61,661 nucleotides of DNA from CAZDYI01 sp964509765 (GTDB lineage: Bacteria; Pseudomonadota; Gammaproteobacteria; Tethybacterales; Tethybacteraceae), in the NCBI GenBank assembly GCA_964509765.1, contig CAZDYI010000139.1, forward strand, positions 1 through 61,661. The letters are read 5' to 3'. Below, piece by piece: positions 54,843-61,661 of this stretch (the first letter of the stretch is position 1; each line of letters opens with the position of its first letter). The translations under genes were made by a program, and so were the position numbers. The notes under the pieces are model-generated. The model was not told the DNA's origin. It searched no databases and worked only from the letters and a program-made list of their open reading frames with translations.

Positions 54843-56240
54843 GTGGGCAAGGGCGACGGGAAGGGCAAGTGGTCCGGGCGCTTCGACGGGCCCGTCGACG
54901 AGCTGATGGCCGCGTTCAACGCGTCGATCGGCTTTGACGTCCGCCTGCTCCGCGAGGAGCTTGCCGCATCGAAGGCGCACGCGCGCATGCTCGGCAGGCA
55001 GGGAATCGTCTCAGAGGCGGACTGCGAGGCCATCCTCGCGGGCCTGGACCGACTGTCCGGGCAGGCTGAAAGCGGCGCGTTCAAGTGGTCGCTCGAGGAC
55101 GAGGACGTCCACACCGCGGTCGAGCGCAGGCTCGTCGAGGACGTCGGCGACGCCGGCAAGCGGCTGCACACCGCGCGCTCGCGCAACGACCAGGTCGCGA
55201 CGGTCACCCGATTGTGGCTGCGCGGCAGGATCGACGCGCAGCTGTCCCTTGCTGCCAAGCTCCGCGTTGCGCTGCTTGGCCAGGCGAAGGGCCACCTCGG
55301 CACCGTCATGCCGGGCTTCACCCACCTGCAGGTCGCGCAGCCCACGACGCTCGCCCACCACCTTCACGCGCATTCGTGCATGCTCGCGCGCGACTGCGAG
55401 AGGCTGTGGGACTGCCGCAAGCGGGTGAACGTCCTGCCGCTCGGCGCCGCGGCCCTCGCCGGGACCGGCTTCGACATCGACCCGGAGCAGGTCGCGTCCG
55501 AGCTCGGCTTCGACGGGCTCTGCCGGAACTCGATGGACGCGGTCTCCGACCGCGACTTCGCCGCGGAGTACCTCGCCGCGGCCTCGCTGCTGATGGTGCA
55601 CCTGTCGCGTTTGGGCGAGGAGGTCGTTCTCTGGTGCTCGCAGCCGTTCGGCTTCGCGCGGGTTCCGGACGGCTTTTCCACGGGCTCGTCGATCATGCCG
55701 CAGAAGCGCAACCCGGACGCGGCCGAGCTCGTCCGGGGCAAGAGCGGGCGCGTGATCGGCGGCCTCGTCGCGCTGCTGACGGCGCTAAAGGGGCAGCCGC
55801 TTGCCTACAACAAGGACAACCAGGAGGACAAGGAGGCGCTGTTCGACGCGGCCGACACGGTCGAGTCCTGCCTCGCCGTCTTCGCGCCGATGGTCGAGGG
55901 CATGACCTTCGACCCGGACGCGCTGTCGTCCGCGCTCGAGAGGGGCTGCGCGACCGCTACCGACCTTGCCGACCTCATGGTCCGCGGGGGCATGCCGTTC
56001 CGCGAGGCGCACGAGAAGGTTGCGCGGGCCGTCAACGCGGCCGAGCGCAGGGGAGTCCCGCTTTCAGGCCTGCCGGAAGGGGAGCTTGCGGAGATCACGG
56101 GCCTGGATGCAACGTCCGCGAAAAAGTCGCTCGACGCGGCGGCCGCGGTCGGCTCGCGCAGGTCTCCCGGCGGCCCTTCGCCGGAAGTCCTCAAGGACGT
56201 GATCGAAGCCGACCTCAAGGAGGTTGGCGGGGAAGGCTGA
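54843..56240 (+). CDS. argH: Argininosuccinate lyase
   Basis: 465 residues. It cleaves argininosuccinate into arginine and fumarate. TARSRNDQVATVTRL, the TVMPGFTHLQ-containing block and the signature GSSIMPQKRNPDAAEL (about 282) are present. GTG start with AGGGAGGG nine bases upstream, one of the few good ribosome binding sites. Fifteen bases after dacB, probably co-transcribed. Confidence 0.96.
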   Translation: MGKGDGKGKWSGRFDGPVDELMAAFNASIGFDVRLLREELAASKAHARMLGRQGIVSEADCEAILAGLDRLSGQAESGAFKWSLEDEDVHTAVERRLVEDVGDAGKRLHTARSRNDQVATVTRLWLRGRIDAQLSLAAKLRVALLGQAKGHLGTVMPGFTHLQVAQPTTLAHHLHAHSCMLARDCERLWDCRKRVNVLPLGAAALAGTGFDIDPEQVASELGFDGLCRNSMDAVSDRDFAAEYLAAASLLMVHLSRLGEEVVLWCSQPFGFARVPDGFSTGSSIMPQKRNPDAAELVRGKSGRVIGGLVALLTALKGQPLAYNKDNQEDKEALFDAADTVESCLAVFAPMVEGMTFDPDALSSALERGCATATDLADLMVRGGMPFREAHEKVARAVNAAERRGVPLSGLPEGELAEITGLDATSAKKSLDAAAAVGSRRSPGGPSPEVLKDVIEADLKEVGGEG

Positions 56241-56252
56241 TCCCCTGCCGCG

Positions 56253-56585
56253 CTACTCCTGCGCGGCCTGCTCCTTTCCGAGCAGCCCGCCGAGCTTGCC
56301 CTCGTCGTGGAGCTGCTTGATGATGTCGGCCCCGCCGATGAACTCGCCGCGGACGTAGAGCTGCGGGATGGTCGGCCAGTCCGAGTACTCCTTGATCCCC
56401 TCGCGCACGTCGGGGTCCATCAGGACGTTGACCGTGTGGATGTCGTCGCTGTCCGGCAGGTGCTGCCGCAGGGCCTCGACCGCAAGGGCGGAGAACCCGC
56501 ACTGCGGGAACTGCGGGGTGCCCTTCATGTAGAGCACGACCGGGTGCGCCTTGATCTCCTCGTCTATGGCCTGCTGAACGTCCAT
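56253..56585 (-). CDS. grxD: Monothiol glutaredoxin Grx4 type
   Basis: 110 residues. The CGFS active site (PQCGFSALAVEAL) with an upstream KGTPQFP and later WPTIPQLYVRGEFIGGADI are typical. It carries or transfers Fe-S clusters with glutathione. The ATG at 56585 matches the family N-terminus. It lies between argH (convergent) and surA (divergent, 20-base gap). Confidence 0.94.
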   Translation of the reverse strand: MDVQQAIDEEIKAHPVVLYMKGTPQFPQCGFSALAVEALRQHLPDSDDIHTVNVLMDPDVREGIKEYSDWPTIPQLYVRGEFIGGADIIKQLHDEGKLGGLLGKEQAAQE

Positions 56586-56591
56586 CGGAAA

Positions 56592-56597
56592 TAGAAT
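56592..56597 (+). promoter_or_regulatory. -10 element of the surA-pdxA-rsmA-yqiA operon
   Basis: TAGAAT eight bases before the surA GTG at 56606, in the 20-base gap to grxD. Predicts a leaderless mRNA. Confidence 0.45.
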
Positions 56598-56605
56598 CCC
56601 GCCCG

Positions 56606-57820
56606 GTGAGGGCCGCAACGAGGAAGAATCTTATCACCGCCGCGGCCCTGGCCGCGCTTGCCCTGCTCGCGCACCAGGCGGGCGCGGCGTCGGTCGTCGC
56701 CCGGGTCGCGGCGGTCGTCAACGGCGAGGCGATCCTCTCGACCGAGGTCGAGGGCGAGATGGACCGCATCAACGCGGTGATCCGCGACTCCGGGCAGTCC
56801 CTTCCCGACCCCGGCGCGCTGTACGACTCGGTCCTCAACAGGCTCATCGAGGAGCGGCTCCAGACCCAGCGGGTGCGCTCCCTCGGCCTGACCGTCGAGG
56901 AGGGCGAGGTCGACGAGGCCGCGCGCCGCTTCCTCGCCCAGCGCAACATGAGCCTTTCCCGCTACCTCAGGGAGTTCAACGTCTCCGAGGGCGCGTTCCG
57001 CAGGGGGATACGCGACGACCTGCTGGTCAACCGCGCGGTCCTGCGCGACAACGCCGGCGAGATGAGGGTGGGGCAGCAGGAGGTCAACCAGGAGCTGCGC
57101 GCGAGGCTCGCCCGACCCGAGCTGCGCGAGCACCTGCTCGAGCACGCGCGCTTCGCCCACGGTGACGGCGAGCTCGCCGGCCGCGCGAGCGCCCTGTCCG
57201 GCGAGGAGTTCGCCTCTTTCGCCGCGGAGCACAGCGCGAGCGATGACGGCGTGAGCCTCGGCTGGCTCACCGAGGGCGAGATGCCGACGCAGTTCGCCGA
57301 GGCCCTCCGCGGCCTCAGGCCCGGCCGGGTCTCGCAGGTGATGGAGCTCGACAACGGCCTGCACGTCATCCACCTCGTCGCGTCCAGGCCGCTCGTCCCG
57401 GGGCACTCGCAGGGCGGGATGACGAGGATCAAGCTGTTCGCCGGCGGCGAGGGAACGTCCGAGCAGCAGCTGCGCGCCGCGGCCGAGTCGGTGCGCTCGG
57501 GCGAGCTCGGCTTCGAGGAGGCCGCAGAGTCCGTCGGCGGCGAGTCCTGGCTCGTCGAGGGCAGGCCCGAGGAGCTGCCAGCGTCGGTGACCGGCAGCCT
57601 CAGGATGATCAGCGGCGAGATCGGCGGCCCGTTCGACCACGAGGGCAGGCTGGTCGTCGCGATGGTCGTCGGCCGGGAGAGCGAGGTCGTCGGCGACGAG
57701 GAGCTGCGCCGGCAGGCGTCGGCGATCGCCGCTGACGCCAACTACTTCCAGGTGCGGCGCAAGTGGATCGAGTTCCTGCGCTCGATCGGGACCGTGGAGA
57801 TCGTGCGTGCCGACCCGTAG
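56606..57820 (+). CDS. surA: Periplasmic chaperone/peptidyl-prolyl isomerase SurA
   Basis: 404 residues with a signal peptide (to about 28, HQAGAA). It escorts outer-membrane proteins. The N-terminal SurA domain starts VARVAAVVNGEAIL. One parvulin-like domain is evident (about 170-270, DGVSLGWLTEGEMP ... DNGLHVIHLV), shorter than usual; a second, degenerate parvulin region follows (about 275-370). GTG start. It overlaps pdxA by 14 bases; the lptD gene that often precedes surA is absent. Confidence 0.9.
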   Translation: MRAATRKNLITAAALAALALLAHQAGAASVVARVAAVVNGEAILSTEVEGEMDRINAVIRDSGQSLPDPGALYDSVLNRLIEERLQTQRVRSLGLTVEEGEVDEAARRFLAQRNMSLSRYLREFNVSEGAFRRGIRDDLLVNRAVLRDNAGEMRVGQQEVNQELRARLARPELREHLLEHARFAHGDGELAGRASALSGEEFASFAAEHSASDDGVSLGWLTEGEMPTQFAEALRGLRPGRVSQVMELDNGLHVIHLVASRPLVPGHSQGGMTRIKLFAGGEGTSEQQLRAAAESVRSGELGFEEAAESVGGESWLVEGRPEELPASVTGSLRMISGEIGGPFDHEGRLVVAMVVGRESEVVGDEELRRQASAIAADANYFQVRRKWIEFLRSIGTVEIVRADP

Positions 57821-58796
57821 CAGGCCTTGCCTTGCCCTGACCGCGGGCGACCCCGCGGGCATCGGCTACGAGCTTGTCGCCATGCTCGGCGACCGGAAGC
57901 TAGCCGCGGACATCGTGCTCCTCTGCGACGTGATGGCGCTCGAGAGGCGGTCCATCGAGATGGGCGAACGGTTCTGGCCGCAGGCGTACGACCAGGACAA
58001 TCCCGCGCCCATCTCGGCGATCTACACCCCCCTCGGCACCGCCCCGGTCGCCGGCAAGCCCGACCCGCGCAACGCGCCGGGCGTCATCTACTCGCTCGAG
58101 CTTGCGTCCAGGATGCTGATGACGTACGGGCAGGCAGACGGCGTGGTCACGGGACCGGTCTCGAAGGAGATCCTGGCGCAGGCGTTGCCGGGCTTCACCG
58201 GCCAGACAGAGCTCCTCGCCAAGCATGCCGAGGTCGACCTGCCGGTGATGGCGATGGTGGGCCCGAACCTCAAGGTGGCGCTTGCGACGACGCACCTGCC
58301 CCTGTCGGAGGTCCCGGCCGCGATCACCGAGGAGCGCATCCTGGGAGTGCTGCGCGTCGCGGACCGCGACGCAAGGGACCGGCTCGGCATGGAAAGGCGG
58401 CGCTGGAAGGTCTGCGGCCTGAACCCGCATGCGGGCGAGGGCGGCCTGCTCGGCAAGGAGGAGAAGGAAGTCATCGAGCCAGCGGTCAGGCGCGCGCAGG
58501 AGGAGGGGATCAACGCAACCGGGCCGATTCCGGCGGACACCGCGTTCCTGCCCGGCAACGTCTCCGAGGACGACTTCTTCCTTGCGATGTACCACGACCA
58601 GGTCCTGCCTGTGGTCAAGCGCGACGACTTCGCCGCCACGGTCAACGTCACCTTCGGCCTGCCGTACGTGCGCACAAGCGTCGGCCACGGAACGGCGTTC
58701 GAGCTCGCGGGAAAGGGGATAGCCGACGTGGGCCCGCTTCTGTCCGCGATAGACCTCGCGGCCCAGATGGCCGCGAGGGTCATGGCGTCGTCGTGA
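57807..58796 (+). CDS. pdxA: 4-hydroxythreonine-4-phosphate dehydrogenase
   Basis: 329 residues. It acts in de novo pyridoxal phosphate synthesis. LTAGDPAGIGYEL, VTGPVSKE with GFTGQTE, CGLNPHAGEGG and the metal-binding MYHDQVLPVVK are conserved; VGHGTAFELAGKG closes the active site. GTG start inside the end of surA; its stop overlaps rsmA (GTGA). Confidence 0.95.
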   Translation: MPTRSRPCLALTAGDPAGIGYELVAMLGDRKLAADIVLLCDVMALERRSIEMGERFWPQAYDQDNPAPISAIYTPLGTAPVAGKPDPRNAPGVIYSLELASRMLMTYGQADGVVTGPVSKEILAQALPGFTGQTELLAKHAEVDLPVMAMVGPNLKVALATTHLPLSEVPAAITEERILGVLRVADRDARDRLGMERRRWKVCGLNPHAGEGGLLGKEEKEVIEPAVRRAQEEGINATGPIPADTAFLPGNVSEDDFFLAMYHDQVLPVVKRDDFAATVNVTFGLPYVRTSVGHGTAFELAGKGIADVGPLLSAIDLAAQMAARVMASS

Positions 58797-59578
58797 GCCG
58801 CTCGCGGCAGCCGCTCGGGCAGCACTTCCTTTCCGACCGGGCGGTCCTCGACGACATCGTCGGCCACATCGCGCCGAAGGAGGGCGACCTATTCGTCGAG
58901 GTCGGACCCGGCCGCGGCCAGCTCACCGCGCCGCTGCTCCGCTCCGGCGCGCGCGTCGTCGCGATCGAGCGCGACAGGAAGCTTGCGGGCGAGCTGCCCG
59001 GCCTGCTCGGCGACCTAGCGCAACGGTGCGAGGTCGTCGTAGGCGACGCGGCCCACGGCCTGCCGGTTCCGGAACTGGACGACTGGAGGCTCGCGGGCAA
59101 CATTCCCTACGAGATATCCTCGCCGCTGCTCAAGCCGTTTGCCTGGGGCCTGGTCGAAGGGCTGAGGGACGCCCACCTGATGCTGCAGCGCGAGTTCGCT
59201 GCCAGGCTCGCGGCCTCGCCCGGGACTAAGGACTACGGCAAGATCACAGTCTCGGTGCAGTCGTGCATGGAGGTGGAGGTCCTGTTCGACGTCCCGCCCG
59301 AGGCGTTCGACCCGCCGCCGAAGGTGATGTCGACGGTCGTGCGCCTGACCCCGGCCGAGAACCACGGCACAGTCGACAATCCCGGCGTGCTTGAAGGGGT
59401 GCTGTTCGAGGCGTTCAAGCAGAGAAGGAAGAAGCTGTCGAACTCCCTTGACGGCCTGGAGATCGACATCGCCGGAACCTACGGGGACAGGCGGGCCGAT
59501 GACCTGTCGGTCGCAGAGTACGTCGAGCTTGCGAACCGCGTGGAGGAGAAGTGCCGTGAGCTGACGGCGTCGTCGTGA
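58793..59578 (+). CDS. rsmA: 16S rRNA dimethyladenosine transferase
   Basis: 261 residues. It dimethylates two adjacent adenosines near the 3' end of 16S rRNA (ksgA product). PLGQHFLSD, the SAM loop VEVGPGRGQLT and the catalytic AGNIPYEISSPLL are present. GTG start, GTGA overlaps with pdxA and yqiA. Confidence 0.96.
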   Translation: MSRSRQPLGQHFLSDRAVLDDIVGHIAPKEGDLFVEVGPGRGQLTAPLLRSGARVVAIERDRKLAGELPGLLGDLAQRCEVVVGDAAHGLPVPELDDWRLAGNIPYEISSPLLKPFAWGLVEGLRDAHLMLQREFAARLAASPGTKDYGKITVSVQSCMEVEVLFDVPPEAFDPPPKVMSTVVRLTPAENHGTVDNPGVLEGVLFEAFKQRRKKLSNSLDGLEIDIAGTYGDRRADDLSVAEYVELANRVEEKCRELTASS

Positions 59579-60141
59579 TCCTCTACATGCACGGCTTCAA
59601 CAGCTCGTCGGCCTCGTCGAAGGCCCAGGCGATGCTCGCCCACTGCAAGGAGGCGGGAGTGCGCTGCGTCGCGCCCGACCTGCCGCACCGCCCAAGCGAG
59701 GCGCTCGAGCTCGCGCGGGGAATCTGCGCGGAAAGCGAGGGAGAGGTCACCGCGGTCGGCAGCTCGCTCGGCGGGCACTACGCGACCTGGCTCGTCGAGA
59801 ACAGGCACGCAGCACGGGCCGTGCTGGTCAACCCCGCGGTCGACGTCGCCGACAAGCTCAAGGGCGAGGTCGGCAAGGTGCAGACCAACTACAACGACGG
59901 CTCCACCTACGAGTTCACCGAGGGTCACTTCCTCGACCTCAAGGAAAGCGCGGTCGGCTCGATTGCGGACCCTAAGAGGTACCTGCTGCTCGTCCAGAAG
60001 GGCGACGAGGTGCTCGACTACAAGGAGGCGGTGGAGTTCTACGAGGGCTGCGAGCAGGTTGTCGAGGACGGCGGCGACCACAGCTTCGCCGGATTCGAGC
60101 GGCTGCTCGGGCGCATAGCCAGGTTCGCGTCCGGGGGCTGA
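59575..60141 (+). CDS. yqiA: YqiA/YcfP-type alpha/beta-hydrolase
   Basis: 188 residues. It is a small esterase-like hydrolase: MHGFNSSSASSKA oxyanion region, nucleophile elbow GSSLGGHYA with Ser near 64, NPAVDVADKL, and a C-terminal His in GGDHSF. Family members hydrolyse short esters in vitro; the natural substrate is unknown. GTG start overlapping rsmA (GTGA); convergent with maf at nine bases. Confidence 0.9.
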   Translation: MILYMHGFNSSSASSKAQAMLAHCKEAGVRCVAPDLPHRPSEALELARGICAESEGEVTAVGSSLGGHYATWLVENRHAARAVLVNPAVDVADKLKGEVGKVQTNYNDGSTYEFTEGHFLDLKESAVGSIADPKRYLLLVQKGDEVLDYKEAVEFYEGCEQVVEDGGDHSFAGFERLLGRIARFASGG

Positions 60142-60150
60142 GCGCGCCGC

Positions 60151-60735
60151 TCAGGGTACCTTCACCCCGAACTTGCCGAGCATGTCGCAGAGGCTGATCA
60201 GCGGCACGCCGAGGATCGCAGACGGGTCGTAGCACTCGAGGCGCTCGAGTAGGCTGATGCCGAGGCCCTCGAGCTGGGCCGCTCCGGCGCTGTGGGGGGA
60301 GGGCTCCTTTTCCAGGTAGGAGTCGACCGTCCTCTCGTCCAGCTCCCTCCAGGTCGCCTCGGTCCTTACGGTGACCGCCTGCCGCTCGCCGCGGAACGTC
60401 ACGCACATCCCGCTGTGGAACGTACCTCTTTGTCCCGAGAGCTCGAGCAGGTGCGCCCTTGCGGTCGCAAGGTCGCCCGGCTTGCCGTAGATCCTGCCGT
60501 TTGCCTCGAGCACCTGGTCGCCCGCTATGACGATGCTGTCGGGCATGCGCTTGGCGACCGCCGCTGCCTTCGCCTCCGCCAGGCGCGCGACGAGCTCCGC
60601 CGGCCCCTCCCCGGGCAGCGGGGTCTCGTCGACGCCGGGGTCCGCGACCTCGAAGGCGACCAGCAGCCGCGCAAGGGACGCCTTGCGGTAGGGCGAGGTC
60701 GATGCGAGGACGATCGGCGGGGGCGCTTGGCTCAC
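60151..60735 (-). CDS. maf: Maf-family nucleotide pyrophosphatase (YceF type)
   Basis: 194 residues. It hydrolyses modified or non-canonical NTPs; YceF-type members prefer 7-methyl-GTP. ASTSPYRKASL, the acidic GVDETPLP and VIAGDQVL, and RGTFHSGMCVTF are characteristic. The GTG at 60735 is chosen because a TATACT lies ten bases upstream and the conserved sequence begins right after. Divergent from rpmE over a 28-base gap. Confidence 0.9.
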   Translation of the reverse strand: MSQAPPPIVLASTSPYRKASLARLLVAFEVADPGVDETPLPGEGPAELVARLAEAKAAAVAKRMPDSIVIAGDQVLEANGRIYGKPGDLATARAHLLELSGQRGTFHSGMCVTFRGERQAVTVRTEATWRELDERTVDSYLEKEPSPHSAGAAQLEGLGISLLERLECYDPSAILGVPLISLCDMLGKFGVKVP

Positions 60736-60745
60736 GGGCGCGGCT

Positions 60746-60753
60746 AGTATAAT
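60746..60753. promoter_or_regulatory. Shared bidirectional -10 element for maf and rpmE
   Basis: AGTATAAT reads TATAAT on the plus strand (60748-60753), ten bases before the rpmE ATG, and TATACT on the minus strand (60751-60746), ten bases before the maf GTG. Both predict leaderless or near-leaderless mRNAs. Confidence 0.55.
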
Positions 60754-60763
60754 TTGCCCGCTC

Positions 60764-60961
60764 ATGAAGAAGGGACTGCACCCCGAGCTGCACGAGGTCG
60801 AGGCGACCTGCACGTGCGGCAACAAGATATCGACCCGCAGCACCCGCAAGGGCGCGCTGCAGCTGGATGTCTGCGCAAAGTGCCACCCGTACTACACCGG
60901 CAAGCAGAAGCTGATCGACAGCTCAGGCCAGGTCGAGAAGTTCCGCAAGAAGTTCGGCTGA
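60764..60961 (+). CDS. rpmE: 50S ribosomal protein L31 (zinc-binding type)
   Basis: 65 residues. C16 and C18 (TCTCGN) with C37 and C40 (CAKCHPYYTGKQ) form the zinc site, so this is the zinc-dependent form rather than the YkgM-like form without cysteines. No other ribosomal gene is adjacent. Confidence 0.96.
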   Translation: MKKGLHPELHEVEATCTCGNKISTRSTRKGALQLDVCAKCHPYYTGKQKLIDSSGQVEKFRKKFG

Positions 60962-60989
60962 GCCGCGGCGCCGGCCCGGCGCTGCCGGC

Positions 60990-61661
60990 ATGCGCACTCC
61001 GGTGACCGCCGGGTTCCTCGAGATAAACGCCCGGCCCGCGCGGCCGGGATCGTCCGTCGCGCGCCTCGCGCCGTTCCGGCAGGCGCTGCTGCTCACGCTC
61101 TGCCTGCTGTGGTTCCTGCCGGGGCTGACCGGGCGGAGCCTGTGGAAGCCGACCGAGACCGACCTCGTCCCCGCGGCTGCGGAGAGCTTCGCCGAAGGCT
61201 GGGGCGCGGCGGTCACAAACCTCGGCGTGCCGGTCGCGGGCCAGCCGCCGGCCTACCTGTACGTCGGCTCGCTCTTCGGCGACATGCTCTCTCCGGCGTT
61301 CGAGTACCACGAGGGCATGCGCGTTTCCAACCTGCTGTGGCTGGTCTTCCCCCTTGCGCTCGCCGGAACGGTCATGGCCCGCAGGCACGGCTCGCGGGTC
61401 GGCTGGAGGATGGTGCTGCTCGTGATGTCGTCCCTCGGGCTGCTGCTGCACGCGCGGACGGTCAACCCCGACGTCACGCTCTTGCTGCTTGGAACCGCCG
61501 GGGTGTTCGGCCTGTCGCGCATGCGCGACGACGCTGTCACCGGCGGGCTTGCTATCGGCCTAGCCTGCGCGCTGCTGTTCTGGTGCGTGGGCGCCGTCGC
61601 GGCGTGGTACGTCCTCGCCCTGCTGCTGCTTCCGATGGGCAGGCTACGCGCGGGCCTGCCG
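60990..61661 (+). CDS. ArnT/PMT-like membrane glycosyltransferase, partial
   Basis: The first 224 codons are present; the gene runs off the right edge. A first membrane helix (about 28-48, ALLLTLCLLWFLPGL) is followed by a periplasmic loop with acidic residues in KPTETDLVPAAAE, in the place of the Asp/Glu catalytic loop of GT-C enzymes, then further helices from about 110. ArnT-type enzymes transfer a sugar from an undecaprenyl or dolichyl carrier to lipid A or protein; the acceptor cannot be told. The ATG lies 28 bases after rpmE. Confidence 0.7.
   Translation, partial: MRTPVTAGFLEINARPARPGSSVARLAPFRQALLLTLCLLWFLPGLTGRSLWKPTETDLVPAAAESFAEGWGAAVTNLGVPVAGQPPAYLYVGSLFGDMLSPAFEYHEGMRVSNLLWLVFPLALAGTVMARRHGSRVGWRMVLLVMSSLGLLLHARTVNPDVTLLLLGTAGVFGLSRMRDDAVTGGLAIGLACALLFWCVGAVAAWYVLALLLLPMGRLRAGLP

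Overview
The window is a very dense stretch (about 97% coding, roughly two-thirds G+C by eye) of housekeeping chromosome from a gammaproteobacterium. The assignment rests on gene order: a Gly(GCC)-Cys(GCA)-Leu(UAA) tRNA operon like glyW-cysT-leuZ, and the blocks eno-ftsB, nadK-recN, lolC-lolD, rpsU-yqeY-dnaG, hemA-prfA-prmC and surA-pdxA-rsmA-yqiA. I cannot name a genus. No rRNA, CRISPR array, insertion sequence, prophage or classical defence locus is visible.

Layout. 1-4590 (-): two tandem paralogues of a spermidine-synthase-like membrane protein, the first cut by the window edge. 4686-13930 (+): small mechanosensitive-channel-like protein, nadK, recN, lolCD, eno, ftsB, rpsU, yqeY, dnaG. 13965-21882 (-): a nine-gene run, thioredoxin-like, argJ, DUF815 ATPase, thiE-like, hemA, prfA, prmC, mutM, moeB-like. 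21980-22345 (-): three tRNAs. 22420-25613 (+): pdxH-aroK-aroB-hemB. 25641-33779 (-): acnA, LON-N protein, nadA, a small membrane protein, hslV, hslU, degQ. 33886-48718: a carbohydrate island with pgi, an SMP-30 lactonase, eda, a GH38-like hydrolase, a putative mutarotase, an enolase-superfamily sugar-acid dehydratase, an SDR dehydrogenase, a PfkB (KDG-type) kinase, an orphan pilin, edd, zwf, then a DUF192 protein and a small secreted protein. 48715-53326: thrC, hom, Mth938-like protein, two tiny membrane proteins, an aspartate-type aminotransferase. 53370-60141 (+): dacB, argH, then surA-pdxA-rsmA-yqiA, with grxD facing them. 60151-61661: maf (-), rpmE (+) and the start of an ArnT/PMT-like glycosyltransferase.

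How the genes work together. The island holds most of an Entner-Doudoroff pathway (zwf, edd, eda, pgi) with no recognisable pgl. It also holds a set that could oxidise, hydrolyse, dehydrate and phosphorylate a free aldose into KDPG (SDR, SMP-30 lactonase, dehydratase, KDG kinase, eda), fed by a cytoplasmic GH38-like enzyme and a mutarotase-like protein.

The most striking feature is how signals are packed. About fifteen transcription units have a -10-like hexamer only 7-13 bases before the start codon, which predicts leaderless mRNAs; few genes have a clear Shine-Dalgarno sequence and about a third start with GTG. Two divergent pairs share overlapping start codons (CATG), two convergent pairs share overlapping stops (CTAG), and maf/rpmE appear to share one bidirectional -10 element. 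Against this background the pilin stands out: a strong Shine-Dalgarno, lower G+C, and a run of nine G bases in the reading frame just before the prepilin peptide, suggesting phase variation.
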